DNA of 64,000 nt, taken from Pegea sp. RAD2-039 (Eukaryota; Chordata; Thaliacea; Salpida; Salpidae). How positions within the stretch are numbered: position 1 is the first letter of the stretch; each line of letters opens with the position of its first letter. Location of the stretch: NCBI GenBank assembly GCA_034620365.1, contig JAQGEQ010000165.1:1-64000 (forward strand), written 5' to 3'. Position numbers and translations under genes: made by a program. The notes beneath the pieces are model-generated. The model made no database searches, was not told the DNA's origin, and saw nothing but the letters and a program-made list of their open reading frames with translations. Positions 46,101 to 60,892 of this stretch are shown one piece after another.

Positions 46101-49100
46101 CTTCATTGACTTCCAGGTGAATATGTTTGTCGTGTTTACAATTCAATTGGAGGAACAACATCTCGCTGTTTCCTTGCTGTTCATGGGATCGGTTCCCCTC
46201 CTTCAGCACCAACTAACTTGTCTGTTGATGACGTCACTACTGATTACGTCATACTCAGTTGGACATCAGTAGGCTACGAAGGTGATTCCCCTGTGGAAGG
46301 ATATATAATTGAAGGGTTTGTTTAAAAGAAAGTTTGAACAACTTTTCAGTTTTTATCATTTCAGAACTGAAATGGGAACAAATAATTGGGAGAAAGTGAT
46401 GAAGAAGATCAAGTTGACAACCGCTCCTCTCAACTTCCTTAAACCTGAAGTATCTTACTCGTTTCGAGTTCGATCTTTCAATAAAAGCGGTGAAAGTTCC
46501 CCATCTTTTCCAGTGAACTCCGTGAAACTCCGACGTCAGCAAAACTACGAATCACCAAAAAGTCAGTTTCGAGTCTTTCCTTGAAGCAAAATTGGAATCA
46601 AATATTTTAAGAAGCGCTGGAAGTAAAGTTTTTTGAAAAAGAGAACTTCTTCTCTTTGGTATGGAAACAGCGATCCAAAAAATCTGACAAATTTACGAAG
46701 CTGTTGATTGAAAGTTGTGAGGATTCAGAGTGGACTGTGGTTGATGATAATCTTCTTCCAAATATTTCCTCTTATCCAATCAAAAATAGTTTCAAAGATG
46801 CAAAAAATTTGAGGTTTCTTTGATTTCAAATAATTAGATCTTGAAATTTGAATGTTTTCAGATTTCGAATTAAATTATCAAATGATGAAGAAACCGAGAC
46901 TTTAGTGGAATCAGAGATATCAGCAGAAGACTCATCAGGTTTTCGATTTGAACAAAAATTATAACTTCTCATTTAATTCATTCTTATAATTTTTAAAGCA
47001 GATTCAAATTTACAACAAATTGAAGAAAAGGATGAATCATCAGAAGTTGAAGTCTTGTTTCCTCCAACAAATATCAACTGTTTGAGAGTAAGCAGCAGAT
47101 TCAATTGCTAGAAAAGTTATTTCCAAACAAGCTCGATCACTAAGCGATATCTGTTTGTTGTTTTCAATCAAATTGATCTTAAATATCCTCATTCGAAAGA
47201 CTTTTTCTAGTTGACGACTTCAAGTACTTCGGCAACATCAAGTTGCTAACCCTAAAAAGTCTTGGGGAATAGTTCTATCGTTTCTTCTAAATTTTTCATC
47301 AACTTCTATTTGACCCAAACTTTTATTTGTAACAAAAGTGATTGACAATTAGAGCACACGTGACCTCATCGAGATCGGTTGGACGCCGCCAATCAATGAC
47401 GTCACAAACCATCAATTGTGTTATATGATCGAGTGTCGAAAGATGACAAGCGACAAGTGGAAGCAAGTTAATGAAAATCCGATCAGGTTGTAAAGTATAA
47501 AAACTCTTAGATTAAATCTTATCAACATCTGAACAGGTTCACGAGGTTCCCAGTTGCTGGACTCCAACAAAACGAATCTTATCAGTTTAGAGTCAGATCT
47601 GTGAATCAATCGACAACGAGCAACTTCTCAGATTGTAGTGACTTCTTTGTCGCCAAAGATTTCTACAGTGAGCCACTTTTTCAGTTTCTAAAATTCTTTG
47701 GTTTAAAATCTTCATCAACTTTTTTGAAACTCAAATAAACTACAACTGAGTGGTCAACTAATGAAGCAACTTTCTTTAGATGTTCCTACATGGAAAGGAG
47801 ACCCAAAAAATTTATTCCGAATCGCAATTAATCAAAAAGGAAAGAAATGGTTGACTAAAAACTCTGTGAAGATTTGCTGGGATACTCCTTCATCTGATGG
47901 AGGATGCTTCATCCACGGCTACCAGTTGCAGTAGTAATCGAATCAAATTATTTAAATCTTCAAAACTTTTCGAAATTCCTGAAAATAATTTATGTTGAAA
48001 AATACTGAAATTAATTTCAGCTTTTCAATCTTTCAGTCGATCTTTACAAGAAAACTTCCAGCAAGTCAACAACAAACCTCTTCAGCAGCAACAATTTGTA
48101 ATTGAAGGATTACAAGAAGATCAGTTGTATGAGATGAGGGTGAGAGCTTGTAATCAAGCTGGTTGGAGTGATTGGTTGATGATGTCCGAACCAATCCTCG
48201 CTCATGATCCAGGTAACCAACTCCGAAGATCTTCTTGATGAAATCTGAATCTAAATTTGTTTAGAACAATTCAAGGCTCCTACAGATGTAAAGATCACAA
48301 ATTCAGAAGAGGATTTTGTTGATATTAAATGGATGCCACCGAGTAACATCAACGAGATGAAACTTGTCGGATATTTAGTTGAAAAGTGAATATAAGTTTG
48401 AAAAGTAATCAGAAAAATGATTCTATTTTATCAACAGACGGAAAGAAGCTTCAGATATTTGGGTTTCTTGTAATTTTGAAGCAGAGTGGATAAAAACAGA
48501 ATATTATCGAGTCAACAACTTGACTAAAGGTTCCTTCTTCAAATTTAACAGATCTGTCAATCGTCAATATTATTTACTTTGTAGGAGACACAATGTTCTT
48601 CCGAGTTAAAGCTGTTAGTGAAGAAGCTGTTAGCGATCCTTCAATGGAGTCTTGCTACATCACAATAGGACAAAGCTCAGGTGAATTTGATTTTTTACTT
48701 TATTGGTAAATAAATCTACAATTGGAAGATTTCTCAGCAAAAATAAACATTTAAAATCTTACATTTATATAAAGTGTATCTGAGTTGGTGATATATTATC
48801 TATATCATTGTGAATTTGGTTTAGTTTAAAATCTCCTGATAGACGAAACAACAAAAGTCTTAAGATAAATCTAGATAATCACAGCTTTCTAGTAGTTTTC
48901 GTAGCTTCCTTAGTAAACCTGACGCTTTTTATGTCTGCATCTGTAATTTATGTTCACTGTTACTAGAAATTCAAATTTTCGTTGTAATAAAATCTTTTTT
49001 AAATTATTTTAACAATTCTCATAAAAGTTTTAGAACAACAAAACGAAGATGAAATATCTGTTGAAGAAAACGTTAAAGAAGTAATAATAGAAAAAGGTAA

Positions 49101-52100
49101 AATAAAAAACTCCAAAATTAATCATTTGGGAAATGATAGATCGATAATTAGAATTAAATTTATTTTTTACTTAAAAGCTTTTTATTTAATTTAAATATTA
49201 AGTTTTTTTAATTATTTGAAATTAGATTTTTCAACACTACTAGAAGATTGTCAAATCGAATATGGAGAAGAAGTAACTTTTTGTTGCTCAGTAAATGATG
49301 AAGCAATTGATGTCAGCTGGTTTATTGGGAAAGATGAAATGGTAACAACATTTTTCAAAACTTCTTGTATTTATAAAATCATTTTTTAGCTTCCAGTTAA
49401 TTCAAATGAAAACTTCCTTGAAATCTCAGATGGTTTTCACAGATCTCTTACAATTAAGAGTTGTACTTTTGATGAAGATCAGTTTATTTGTTGTCGCATG
49501 TCTGAAACTGAAAAAGATACACAAGCGAAATTGGAGGTTAAAAAAGGTATTAAAGTTGTTTCTAGGGAGAAAAGATTCTATTAAATAGAAGTTTAGAAGA
49601 TCTTTCTTTAATTCCAACAAATAGATCGTTAACTGAAATGACATTTACTTTTATATAATTGAATTTTGAAGTCGAATCTCCGAAATTTGTTGACACATTT
49701 GATGATATTAACGAAGTCTCTGGAGCAACAATATCATTCACTTGTTCAGTTTCTTCGGAAAATGCAAAAGTAAAAAGTTCTTTTCTTGATTGAGTTCTCA
49801 GCATCTTTATTAAACTTAACAAATTGAAGTTGATTTTGTTTTTTATCAAATTTTGAAGGTGATGTGGTTCAAGTACAACCAACAAATTTCTTCAGATAAT
49901 GAAAAATGTCGAATTGAAATAGATGAAAAGATTTATTCACTAATAATAAGTGATGTTGGTGTTGATGATGTGGGAATTTATTCAGCAACTTTATCAGATG
50001 AAACAATCTCTGCCAGCCTCATTATTGATGGAAGTTAGATGGAGTTAAAATGAACAAATTCTTTAAAATCTTTTTGCTTCAGTTTCTCCGAGCAGATTTC
50101 AACGAGAACCAGAAGATCGTGAATGTTTTGATACTTGTGACTTTGTTCAATTTGATTGTATCTTACAACCTTGGCTGAGTTATGAGAATAAACTTGTATG
50201 GTTTCATAATGGAAAACAGATCGAAGAAAATGATTTCAAATATGAAGTTGATACCAAAGATGAAAGTTCTTTCTTAAAAGTATTTCGTTTATAAGTTTCT
50301 AATACAAAAGTTTCTCTAAATCAAAAAAATTTATGAAATAAATGAATAAAGTTTTGATTTAACGATAAAAACTGCTTTTCTGTGAAATATTTTATTAAAT
50401 GAACCGACTTTTTGCTAATTATAGATTTTTATAGATAAAAAATCCATCTGAGGCCGATGATGGCTTCATTGAGTGTGTTGTTGATGAGCAAGTTACTCGA
50501 TCCATTTTACGCGTTCAACGTTAGTTCTTTCTTTCTAAATGTTGCTAATTTAGTGAACAAAACTCAAATTAACTTTATTTGTTAAAATTTAAAGATAAAA
50601 ATTTATTTCTTTTTACACTTTTATGTTTTTATACTTTAAAAATTATCTTTTTTGTAGGAAAACCCAAACCAACGGACTATTGTGAGTTTCAATCTGTTTA
50701 TTGATTTCAATAATTACTTTTATGATAAAATATTTATCATAAAATAATGAAAAATTTATTTTAGTGATTAATTTTGAGCAAGCTATTCAAGTTGAACCCT
50801 TTCTCGATGGAATAAAGTTGTTTTGTGTTGTGGTTTCACTAAAAAGTGACACAAGAATAATTTGGTATCATAATGGAAAAGAATTGCTTATTGATGGATT
50901 TAAAAACAAAGTAAAAGGCAATTTTTAGTTTAATTTTAAAATCATTTTAAATAATCACAAAATATCTGATGTAATTTTTAATTAGAAATAATATAAATGA
51001 AATTATAATACAAAAGAATGAAAACTAATTAGTTAGAGAAAGTTCAGTTTTAAATTTTTCAATATGTTTCGATTCAATAATAATTTTCATGAAGAGTATC
51101 AACGACTTGGATAGTGGATTTGTGTCTTTAATGATCAATTCTGTTGATGAGGTAGATGTGAGAGGGAAGTACACTTGCGAATTCATTTCTCCTCTAACTA
51201 CTTTTGATACAAAAGTGAATTATGAATTCACTGAAAATGGTTGGAAAACTTTTGATGCAGTTCTTGAATAATCTTAAAACTTTTTAGAAACTCTTTATCT
51301 ACTTCAAGAAGTTGATGATTATAAGCAGAATTTGATAAAGAACAAAAAGAAAAAAGTTGTATTCGCTGATGAAGTAAAAGATGAAATTGAACAAGTAACC
51401 AAAATATTAATAGAATCAAATTGCTCATCAAAAACCTTCTAAAAGTTTTTATCTTAAAATAACTCATTCAATTTATCCAAATAAATATTTCGGAAAATTT
51501 AGAATTTTTTATATTATATCCAAATTAACAAGTTCAATTTTATTCAAACTTTTGCTTAAATATAAGATTAAATCGGTTTTTCAATTACTGATTGAAAGTT
51601 GTAAAAAATTAAGAAGAAATAAAAAGATCCTCTCTTTTCTTATACTTGATCAAAATTGTTACTTAAATTGAGAAATTTTATATTTCAATATTCAGTTTTC
51701 AGCTTTTCTTCTATCTTTTCAATCAAAATAATTTCACAAAAGTTAATTTTTCGTATATTATTTTAGAAGATCAAAAATTATTTTGTTTTTATTAAAAATT
51801 ATTAAATTTTTTACAAAAATGATTTCAGGGTGATGATGTGGAAGAAAGAATTTCTGAAATATTTGAAGTAAAAATGTTTAATAATTGAAACCTTTTAAGT
51901 AAAAGTAACATTTCGTGCCTAAAACTAGATTACAAATAATGTGAAAAGTAAATTTGTAAAATAATTTTTCAAAGTATTCTATAATTGAAACAAAGCTGGT
52001 TTAGAAAAAGAGGAATGTTTAAAATAATATATAAATAAGTAAACATAAGAATAAAGTTTTTGTTTGAATTTATAAACTATAAAATTAATTCAAAAAGTTA

Positions 52101-52568
52101 TTCAAGTTTTTTTTGAACAAACTTAAGTTAGAATTAAAAATGGTTTATTTAGATAAATAAATATTACCTAACTAGTTAACTTAAAAATAAAAACTAATTA
52201 TTCTATTTCTTTGTTTTATTTTTCTAATGAAATCCTTTTTATTTAAAATTAGTGTTTGTAATAGCTAATATTGCTTCTAAAAATTCATTTTTAGGTAAAT
52301 TCAATAAAAAGTTTAAATTTTGAAACAGGAAGCGTTCTTTTAAATAATTCAGGTGAATTTCAAAACATTTTCAATTAAATTTTTTTATCATAAAACTAAT
52401 GATTCCAACTTCAATTAACGAATAATTCAAGAATAAATAATTATTATATTTAAAAAGTTTAATTTATTTGTTTTGAAGTTAAGTACAAAAATTAGGTTTT
52501 AATTTAAACAATTTTTTGTTGATATTTTGAATTTTACAGATTTAAAAGATGGAAATGACTCAATATAA
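40185..52568 (+). CDS. Myomesin-like Ig/FN3 muscle-type protein, long form
   Basis: The start ATG is at 40185. The first exons are 40185-40291, 40615-40747, 40798-40853, 40906-41766 and 41817 to about 41945. They encode a 400-residue disordered region rich in Arg, Tyr and Ser. Domains in order: Ig1 (about 42085-42890; IIWYKD and DDSGTYRISAQN), Ig2 (about 45803-46180; VEGSPSPDVFW), five FN3 (about 46190-46560, 46612-46940, 47000-47670, 47780-48210 and 48265-48680), then four Ig (about 49226-49545, 49672-50035, 50082-50520 and 50765-51240). The tail uses exons at about 51288-51390, 51830-51870, 52296-52350 and 52541-52568 (stop TAA), giving roughly 1,600 residues in all. Ig-Ig-FN3x5-Igs is the order of vertebrate myomesin, the M-band crosslinker; myomesin itself has five C-terminal Ig domains. 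There is no kinase, PEVK or signal peptide, so a cytosolic sarcomere or cytoskeletal protein is likely. The weakest junction is the exit of exon 5 (GTTCGT donor needed for phase). UNC-89/titin relatives are the alternative. Confidence 0.7.
40421..40470. repeat. 20-bp tandem repeat, 2.5 copies
   Basis: CAAATTTTAGCTATAAGTAT is present twice in perfect tandem, followed by a half copy, inside the first intron of the Ig/FN3 gene. Confidence 0.9.
43366..44444 (+). CDS. Alternative terminal exon: acidic tail of a short isoform of the Ig/FN3 gene
   Basis: A TTTTCAG acceptor ends at 43365. The exon starts with ENTEKDLIEKDEVKE and runs about 359 codons, mostly Glu, Lys and Asp, to a TAG at 44444. It joins in phase 1 to the Ig1 exon that ends at about 42971 (DVQ, donor GTCAGT). 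The next downstream exon (GYPKFVNKL, from 45803) is also phase 1, so the same donor can choose either. This exon has its own stop and an AATAAA at 44744-44749, so it behaves as an alternative last exon. Near the middle is KKKVRFEDN, a typical phosphatase-1 docking sequence. The exon is predicted to be disordered. If it were instead internal, a donor before the stop would be needed, and I see none with a good consensus. Confidence 0.65.
44744..44749 (+). terminator. AATAAA poly(A) signal for the short isoform
   Basis: AATAAA 300 bp after the TAG of the alternative acidic exon and about 1 kb before the next coding exon; position fits use as the short-form poly(A) signal. Confidence 0.4.
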
Positions 52569-52623
52569 TTGCTTGATGAAGTTTGATTATTATAAATTTC
52601 AAATATTTATTGTTAAATTATTG

Positions 52624-52629
52624 AATAAA
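52624..52629 (+). terminator. AATAAA poly(A) signal for the long isoform
   Basis: AATAAA 56 bp after the predicted TAA at 52568. Its position supports the last exon chosen for the long form. Confidence 0.5.
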
Positions 52630-54751
52630 AGATTTATCGCAAAGCTTTGGAAAGAATAAGTTTCATAAACACCTTGTAAAAGAACACACAATTTTTTAGT
52701 TTCGTATTTTGACGCCACAAATAAAACACTTTAATCAAAAGATTCATATTTTTGAAGTAAATAATAAAATTGCTACTTTAAAAATTGCAAATTATTGTTA
52801 CATCTAGCATTTGGTAATAGTTTTACATCAATTAATAAATTTTTATATCAATTATACTGTTATTTATAATTAAAAACAGTAAAATATATTGTTTAAGAAC
52901 TATAAGACAGGTTTTATCAGAAATATTTCTGGTGGCTTTCAAAGAATTAAATTGATAAATCAACCACAAAATGTAGCTTTGTACGATAGATATTTCAGGT
53001 AACTTTAATAAACTTTTATTTTTCATTTGTATAAATTGGATGGCTTGTATCTTGTATAATTTTAAGTAGATGTTTTACTGCGAGAACTTAATAATTGACA
53101 ATACCTTATTCTAAACAATTCTGCAAAAATGTGTTTGATTAAAATAATTTACTAAATTTTCTCGGTTGCAGATTTTATAGTCACTATCAAAAACTTATTG
53201 TTACAACTTTTCGTGTGTTGACAAAATAATAAATTATTATTGTTTTAATTTTTATATAAATAAATTTGAATAATAGGTCCTAAAGTTTCTGGTAATATAA
53301 TAACTGCTTCGACCGAGAACGGCCATGCTCGATATGCTCAAGAAGTGTTGTTAAAAACAAAGCAAAACACAATGAGATGCAAAAGAACTAACGAAGCAAA
53401 ACATAAAGTTCATAAAAAGTTAATTTATTTGATTTTAACTAAAATTTCGTTAATTTATTCCCGCTATAAGAAATAGAGTTTTGATATTTTCTAATAGCAA
53501 ACAAACTTTTTAAAATTAGTGACACCAACAAACATGAAACAAGTTAATGCACAAAATATAAAAATTGAAGATATCAGATATTTAAGCCTCAAAAACTAAA
53601 CTTAAAAATATTTGTTTTAAGCTTCTTATTAGCAAGAAAAAATTGAATTTATCTTCATAATTCTAAAAACCTGTTCACTTTGAGAAAATGATATAAAAAT
53701 ATTGTTTATACGAAATAGATTTCCAACTGTTAACTTTTAGATTAGACTCTACAAAAAAAGAAGTATCTTTTTTATTTCGATTTTATTAACAACAAAATAT
53801 TTAAAATAATTTTATTTGCGCAAAATGGTTTATGAAGCTTAATTAAAATAAACACCAAATTTACGCAAAGCCATGTTGATTATTATTTAATAGGAGTTTT
53901 TTTTAATTAATTGAAAATGACCTAAAATCAAATAAAACAATTTAGTTGATATAAATTATGAATTTCTTTACAGTTTATCCATATAAATTGATTGAATAAT
54001 ATCGTATATTTATTAAATGATAATATATATAAGGTTGTTTTTGAAATGAAATTACTTAACAAGTTTCCAAATTTTTCAATATTATTTCCAACAAAAGTTT
54101 TCATTAAAAATTTTATGTTTTTTTGATAAAAACAATCTAACTGATATTTCCGATAAAAAGCCATCCAAAATTTATTTGTATTTTTGACTTTTTTATAAAT
54201 ATCTCAAAATTTACTAAACTTTATCATTTATATAAAAGTTTTGAGTATTGAGTTAGAATTTTCTGAAAGTTTTTTTTGAGATTTCATTCAGTTTTAATAA
54301 ATAAAATATATTTATAATTTTGTTTATTATTGATTCTAATTGTATTATTGAATTTTTATTAATTCATCATTTTAATTTATACTTTTTTAGATTTTTATTT
54401 TGTTCTTTAGAATAAAATATTCTTTTTAAGTTGTTAACAAAATTTTATGTTTTGAAATAAAACCTCATTTAGAATTTTACTAGATTCTTTTAATTTAAAA
54501 ACTTTTTTATATTTCTTTTCTGAAATAGAAATAAATTCATTATCTCATCACTGAAATTATATATTTCTCTTCATCTAAATTATATTTATAAAGAATATAA
54601 ATTAATGTCAGAAGTAGAATTGTATTTAGCTTCATAGTTTATTAAAATTGTAGAAATTATTAATTATTGTGTCTTAGGATTAAGACATTTTTTTTCAAGA
54701 TCCTTATCATTAAAATCGTCCACTGATTGAAGAGATTCAAAACCAATTGTC
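52630..54751. other. Intergenic between the Ig/FN3 and MBT genes
   Basis: AT-rich, no supported exon. It contains the second SINE-like fragment (53290-53405). The minus-strand frames at 52832-53026 and 53928-54164 have random AT-rich composition and are not called. Confidence 0.5.
53290..53405. repeat. SINE-like dispersed fragment, copy 2
   Basis: Partner of 20150-20265. It is GC-richer than its surroundings around GCTTCGACCGAGAACGGCC and is followed by an A-rich stretch. The two copies share the start, the central block and the AGATGCAA block, with small indels. The source gene and full length are unknown. Confidence 0.55.
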
Positions 54752-57208
<2,457 letters not shown>

Positions 57209-57395
57209 AAATATTTTTTTGGTTTGTTAATTTAGTTAGTTAAATTAGATCATCGACACAAACAGCATACAAGTATTCAAGTCTTCTCACAAATTGTATT
57301 ATGAAATGAAAACTTTTGGACGAATCTTTTACAGATCAGGATTTGATTTTTTGTATTTTTTTATGTTAGTCTGTTTTTTCTGCCAAAATATAATT

Positions 57396-57401
57396 AATAA
57401 A
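57396..57401 (+). terminator. AATAAA poly(A) signal of the MBT gene
   Basis: AATAAA 188 bp after the TAA at 57208, followed by T- and GT-rich sequence. Confidence 0.45.
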
Positions 57402-58859
57402 GTTACAATTGTTTAATGTGATTCAAAACCAACAACTTTGTATATTTTGTTCGATTTTTTACACAGTTTGAATTATATTAATGATGAATTTTAACTCTGA
57501 GAATAAAGATTATTAAAAAATATCTGAAATATAAAATGTAGAATTGGAAATAAGCGAATTTCAAAAGGATATTTGTTTAATGTATTGATTGAATGTTTTG
57601 CAAATAAACAAGTTTTTAGCATTTATGAATCATTATACCAAGTTGATCATAAGTAAAAATAGGAACACAGCAAGGTTATGAATAAGTAGAGAAAATTACG
57701 ATAGATATATTTGTCTGGGTAAATGTTAATTTAAATGTAGTGTTGGTTCTTGTGCGTATTTTATAGTCGAATAAAGCTTTCTATCATTATAAAATTGTTA
57801 ACAAACTTTGATGATTTTTAAACTTTATTCTAAAAGAGGTGACAGAGCTTGATGTAGTAGTGAATTCACGGCGAAACTGTAGTTACTCTATTAATAAAAA
57901 TTGAATCTTTTGCTGCTGAAAAATGAACTTTAACTACTACTCATGAAACCTAATTTTGATATTCTTTAAAAAAAATTTAAATTATTATCTGTAAAGGAAA
58001 ACGAAATGTGTTTTTATTAAATAATAGTTTCTTAAGCGGGGAATTTTAGAATTTAGTTCAACAACTAAAATAGTCTGAAAGGATATTTGCTGTTTAAAGT
58101 AACATTCAGTATTTTAATAGATGTGTTTTGATATGATATTTATGTATATAGATAAGCTGTTTTTATAATATATTATCACATTTTTTTATCGTCATCATTA
58201 TACTACAAACTTTTTATTTGTCACTGTTTAATTTTCAAGTTCTAATTTTTTAAAACTTAGTTATTTTATAATTTAATAGCTTTTTCTAATTTGTTTTTTG
58301 CGTCTCAATACTTATTAATTTGTTTTTTAATTTTCAATAAAATTGCTTTTTTTTTTAAATTGTTATATTATGAATAAATTTTTGTGATTATTTGAAACGA
58401 ATTAAATATTATAAAATAAATATTAATAGATTTTATTGTCAATTTATATTAGTTTGACAATTTTTATATTATATTTTTTTCATAAAAACTTATTTATTTT
58501 GAATTATTACTAAAAATTTTGAAAATAAATAATTTATAAGAGAAATGAATTTTAGTTTAATTAATTAAAGAAATTATTTCTAGATTATATAATTAGTTTA
58601 AAAACTATTTAGCTTTTTTAATTTTTAATAGTTTACTAGCATTTTTTATCTTAACAAAAAATGTTTAAATAACAAATAATTTTATTAAAAAATGAAATTT
58701 TTATTTCTGACTATTTTTTAAATATTAATAAATTGATAATAGAAAAAATTTTAGAAGATTATCTTAAAAACTTTTTTATTTATTTTGCTTCCATTCAATA
58801 CAGTTTTCTTTTGATAAAACTTTTTGTCAACAACAATTTAAGAAAAAGTTTTTAGCAAA
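57402..58859. other. Intergenic between the MBT and mS35 genes
   Basis: Very AT-rich, with no exon or RNA gene that I can support. Confidence 0.5.
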
Positions 58860-60269
58860 ATGATGAGAATTCTACAAAGTTCTGGAATAAAAGAAAAATT
58901 GTCAAAAAGTTTCATCTTAAATCAAAACCATGCTGTGAAAAACTTAATCGGTTTTTCAACAGGTTCAAAAAGTTTCTATTTTCAAAACCAAACCTTATTT
59001 CAAAAACAACATTTTTTATCTCAACAGAAAGCTCAGAAAATTGTACAGTCCCTCAACCTTTCATTGATTCGAAGATTTTGGAAGAACCTTACAGCTTTAT
59101 GGGCAAATTAAATAGTGCAAGAGAAGTTCTGTTGAAACATTCAGCATCTACTGATGAAGATGCTATAAACTGGTCAAGAAAATGGTCAAGTTATTCCACT
59201 TTTAATCCATATATCCTTCCATTTCCTTTAAGGTTTTATTTTTCATTGAAACTTTTTGAAAGTTTAATTTGATCTTTTTCTAAGAATGGGTTTTCGGAGA
59301 AAGTTTTGTGTTCAGCCCAATAAATTTGGAAACCTTGAATTACTGAAAGTTCAAAATTTTCTTCACCTAACTCCACCAGCCGTCAAGAAGCATTGCCAAT
59401 CTCTAAAAAGTTGGTCTTCTTCTTCTTCTTTTATTTCTTTATTCGTTTTTAAATTAAATTTAAGTAAAGAAAAGTTAAGAGCTTCAAAATTTTGATCTTT
59501 TAGAATTTTGCACCAAATTTCCTGAAGAGTTACAAACTGATGAAGATTGTGAAAGACACTTCCCAGTGGAAGTCCACACAGTCGATTATGTTGCATCTGC
59601 GAAAAATCCTAGAGATGAAAGAGCGAGAACAGTTGAAAGAAAAGTAATTTTTCAAATCTTTTTAATCTTTATCATGAAATCATTTCTCAATTCAAGATAA
59701 GACTTGTTCATCTGGCTCTCGATTCACACGCCAGAATCAAACTGAAGCATTTAGTTGGAGATAAAAGATACAATAATCGAACTGACACACTAACCATCCA
59801 ATCAAATCGTTGTCCACTTCGCCAACAAAACTCAGATTACACCAATTATTTGCTGACAGTCTTATACTTTGAAGCTTGGGTAAGTTTCCATCTTCGAAAA
59901 ACTTCTCAGTAAATTTGATTAAATTTCTAGAAATACGAGAAATGGGAAGATAGGAGTTATATGAATAATGATGGAAGCGACGATTACTACTGGTGGACTG
60001 ATAGCTCTTCTTATCAAAACGTAAAAGATGTAGTAAACGCTCGAAATGAAATTTCGAACAAAAATGTGATTGAAAGTAATGGTGTGGAAATTAGTGAATA
60101 TTCTAAAGCAGTAAAAGATATTAAACTTGAAACAAAACCTTTAGAATCGGGTAAATATTCAGCTAAAAGAGCTGAACTTATAAAAGCTTACCGAAAATCA
60201 GTTATAAATATATTTGGACTTGATGAGGATCTAGAAACTCATCATAGAGATTTATCACCATCCGTTTAA
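58860..60269 (+). CDS. mrps35: Mitochondrial ribosomal small-subunit protein mS35
   Basis: Six or so exons with introns of about 50-65 bp. Exon 1 (58860 to about 58964) starts with two Met codons and encodes a basic, acid-poor leader ([18 protein letters not shown]) suited to mitochondrial import. Later exons include [42 protein letters not shown], and the conserved core with [46 protein letters not shown] and [11 protein letters not shown], ending in [11 protein letters not shown] and a Lys-rich C-terminal helix. The core motifs (LVGDR-x-LTI-x-RCPLRxQNxDY-x-YLLTVLYxESW) are those I know from animal MRPS35, a component of the mitochondrial 28S subunit. Length is about 330 residues, near the family norm. 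The gene is convergent with the transporter gene downstream. An AATAAA follows 57 bp after the stop. Confidence 0.9.
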
Positions 60270-60325
60270 TTAAACTTCTCAAGATTGATACTTGATCAAA
60301 TATTTATATTTCCTTTGAAATAAGA

Positions 60326-60331
60326 AATAAA
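60326..60331 (+). terminator. AATAAA poly(A) signal of mrps35
   Basis: AATAAA followed by a ten-T run and GT-rich sequence, 57 bp after the stop at 60269. Confidence 0.6.
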
Positions 60332-60892
60332 AGTTTTTTTTTTCAATTTGTTGTCTTCAAGTTTCGAAATATGATGATTTAAAGATGAATTCTCTTTTTA
60401 ACAATTGTTGTTCTTGTAAATATTTCAATAATTATTTGGCAATTAAAATCTAATAATGAAAGAAGCTAGATATTTAGTCAATATAATCTACTTGTTGCTT
60501 GACAACTTCTGCAAATTTTGTGAAAAGCATTTAGATGAAAATCAAATTGATATTTTTGATATTAACAAAACTTTTGTGAATAGAAGACTTAGTTGATAAA
60601 ATCAACTTTTTAAATTTCAAATTTTTTAACGAATGAAAGAATTTTTTACAAATCAGTTTCTTAATTTAGTTTTGAAATTTTCATCTAAATTTTACACTAA
60701 ATACAAAACTTCCAAAAAATTTTCAAATCGAATTTATTACGCAACTAAAGTTTGATTGCAAAACTTTCATTAGTTGAAGTTAAAAAAACGATTTTGAAAG
60801 AAAAAGATGAATAAATCACAAATTCGTAGAAGATAAGGAAGGAGCAAGATTTGATTGCGGAGGTTAGCAAGATATTTGAAGTTGAAAAAAGT
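60332..60892. other. Convergent 3' region between mrps35 and the transporter
   Basis: Non-coding. A TTTATT at 60733-60738, AATAAA on the minus strand, is a candidate poly(A) signal for the transporter, 155 bp beyond its stop. Confidence 0.45.
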
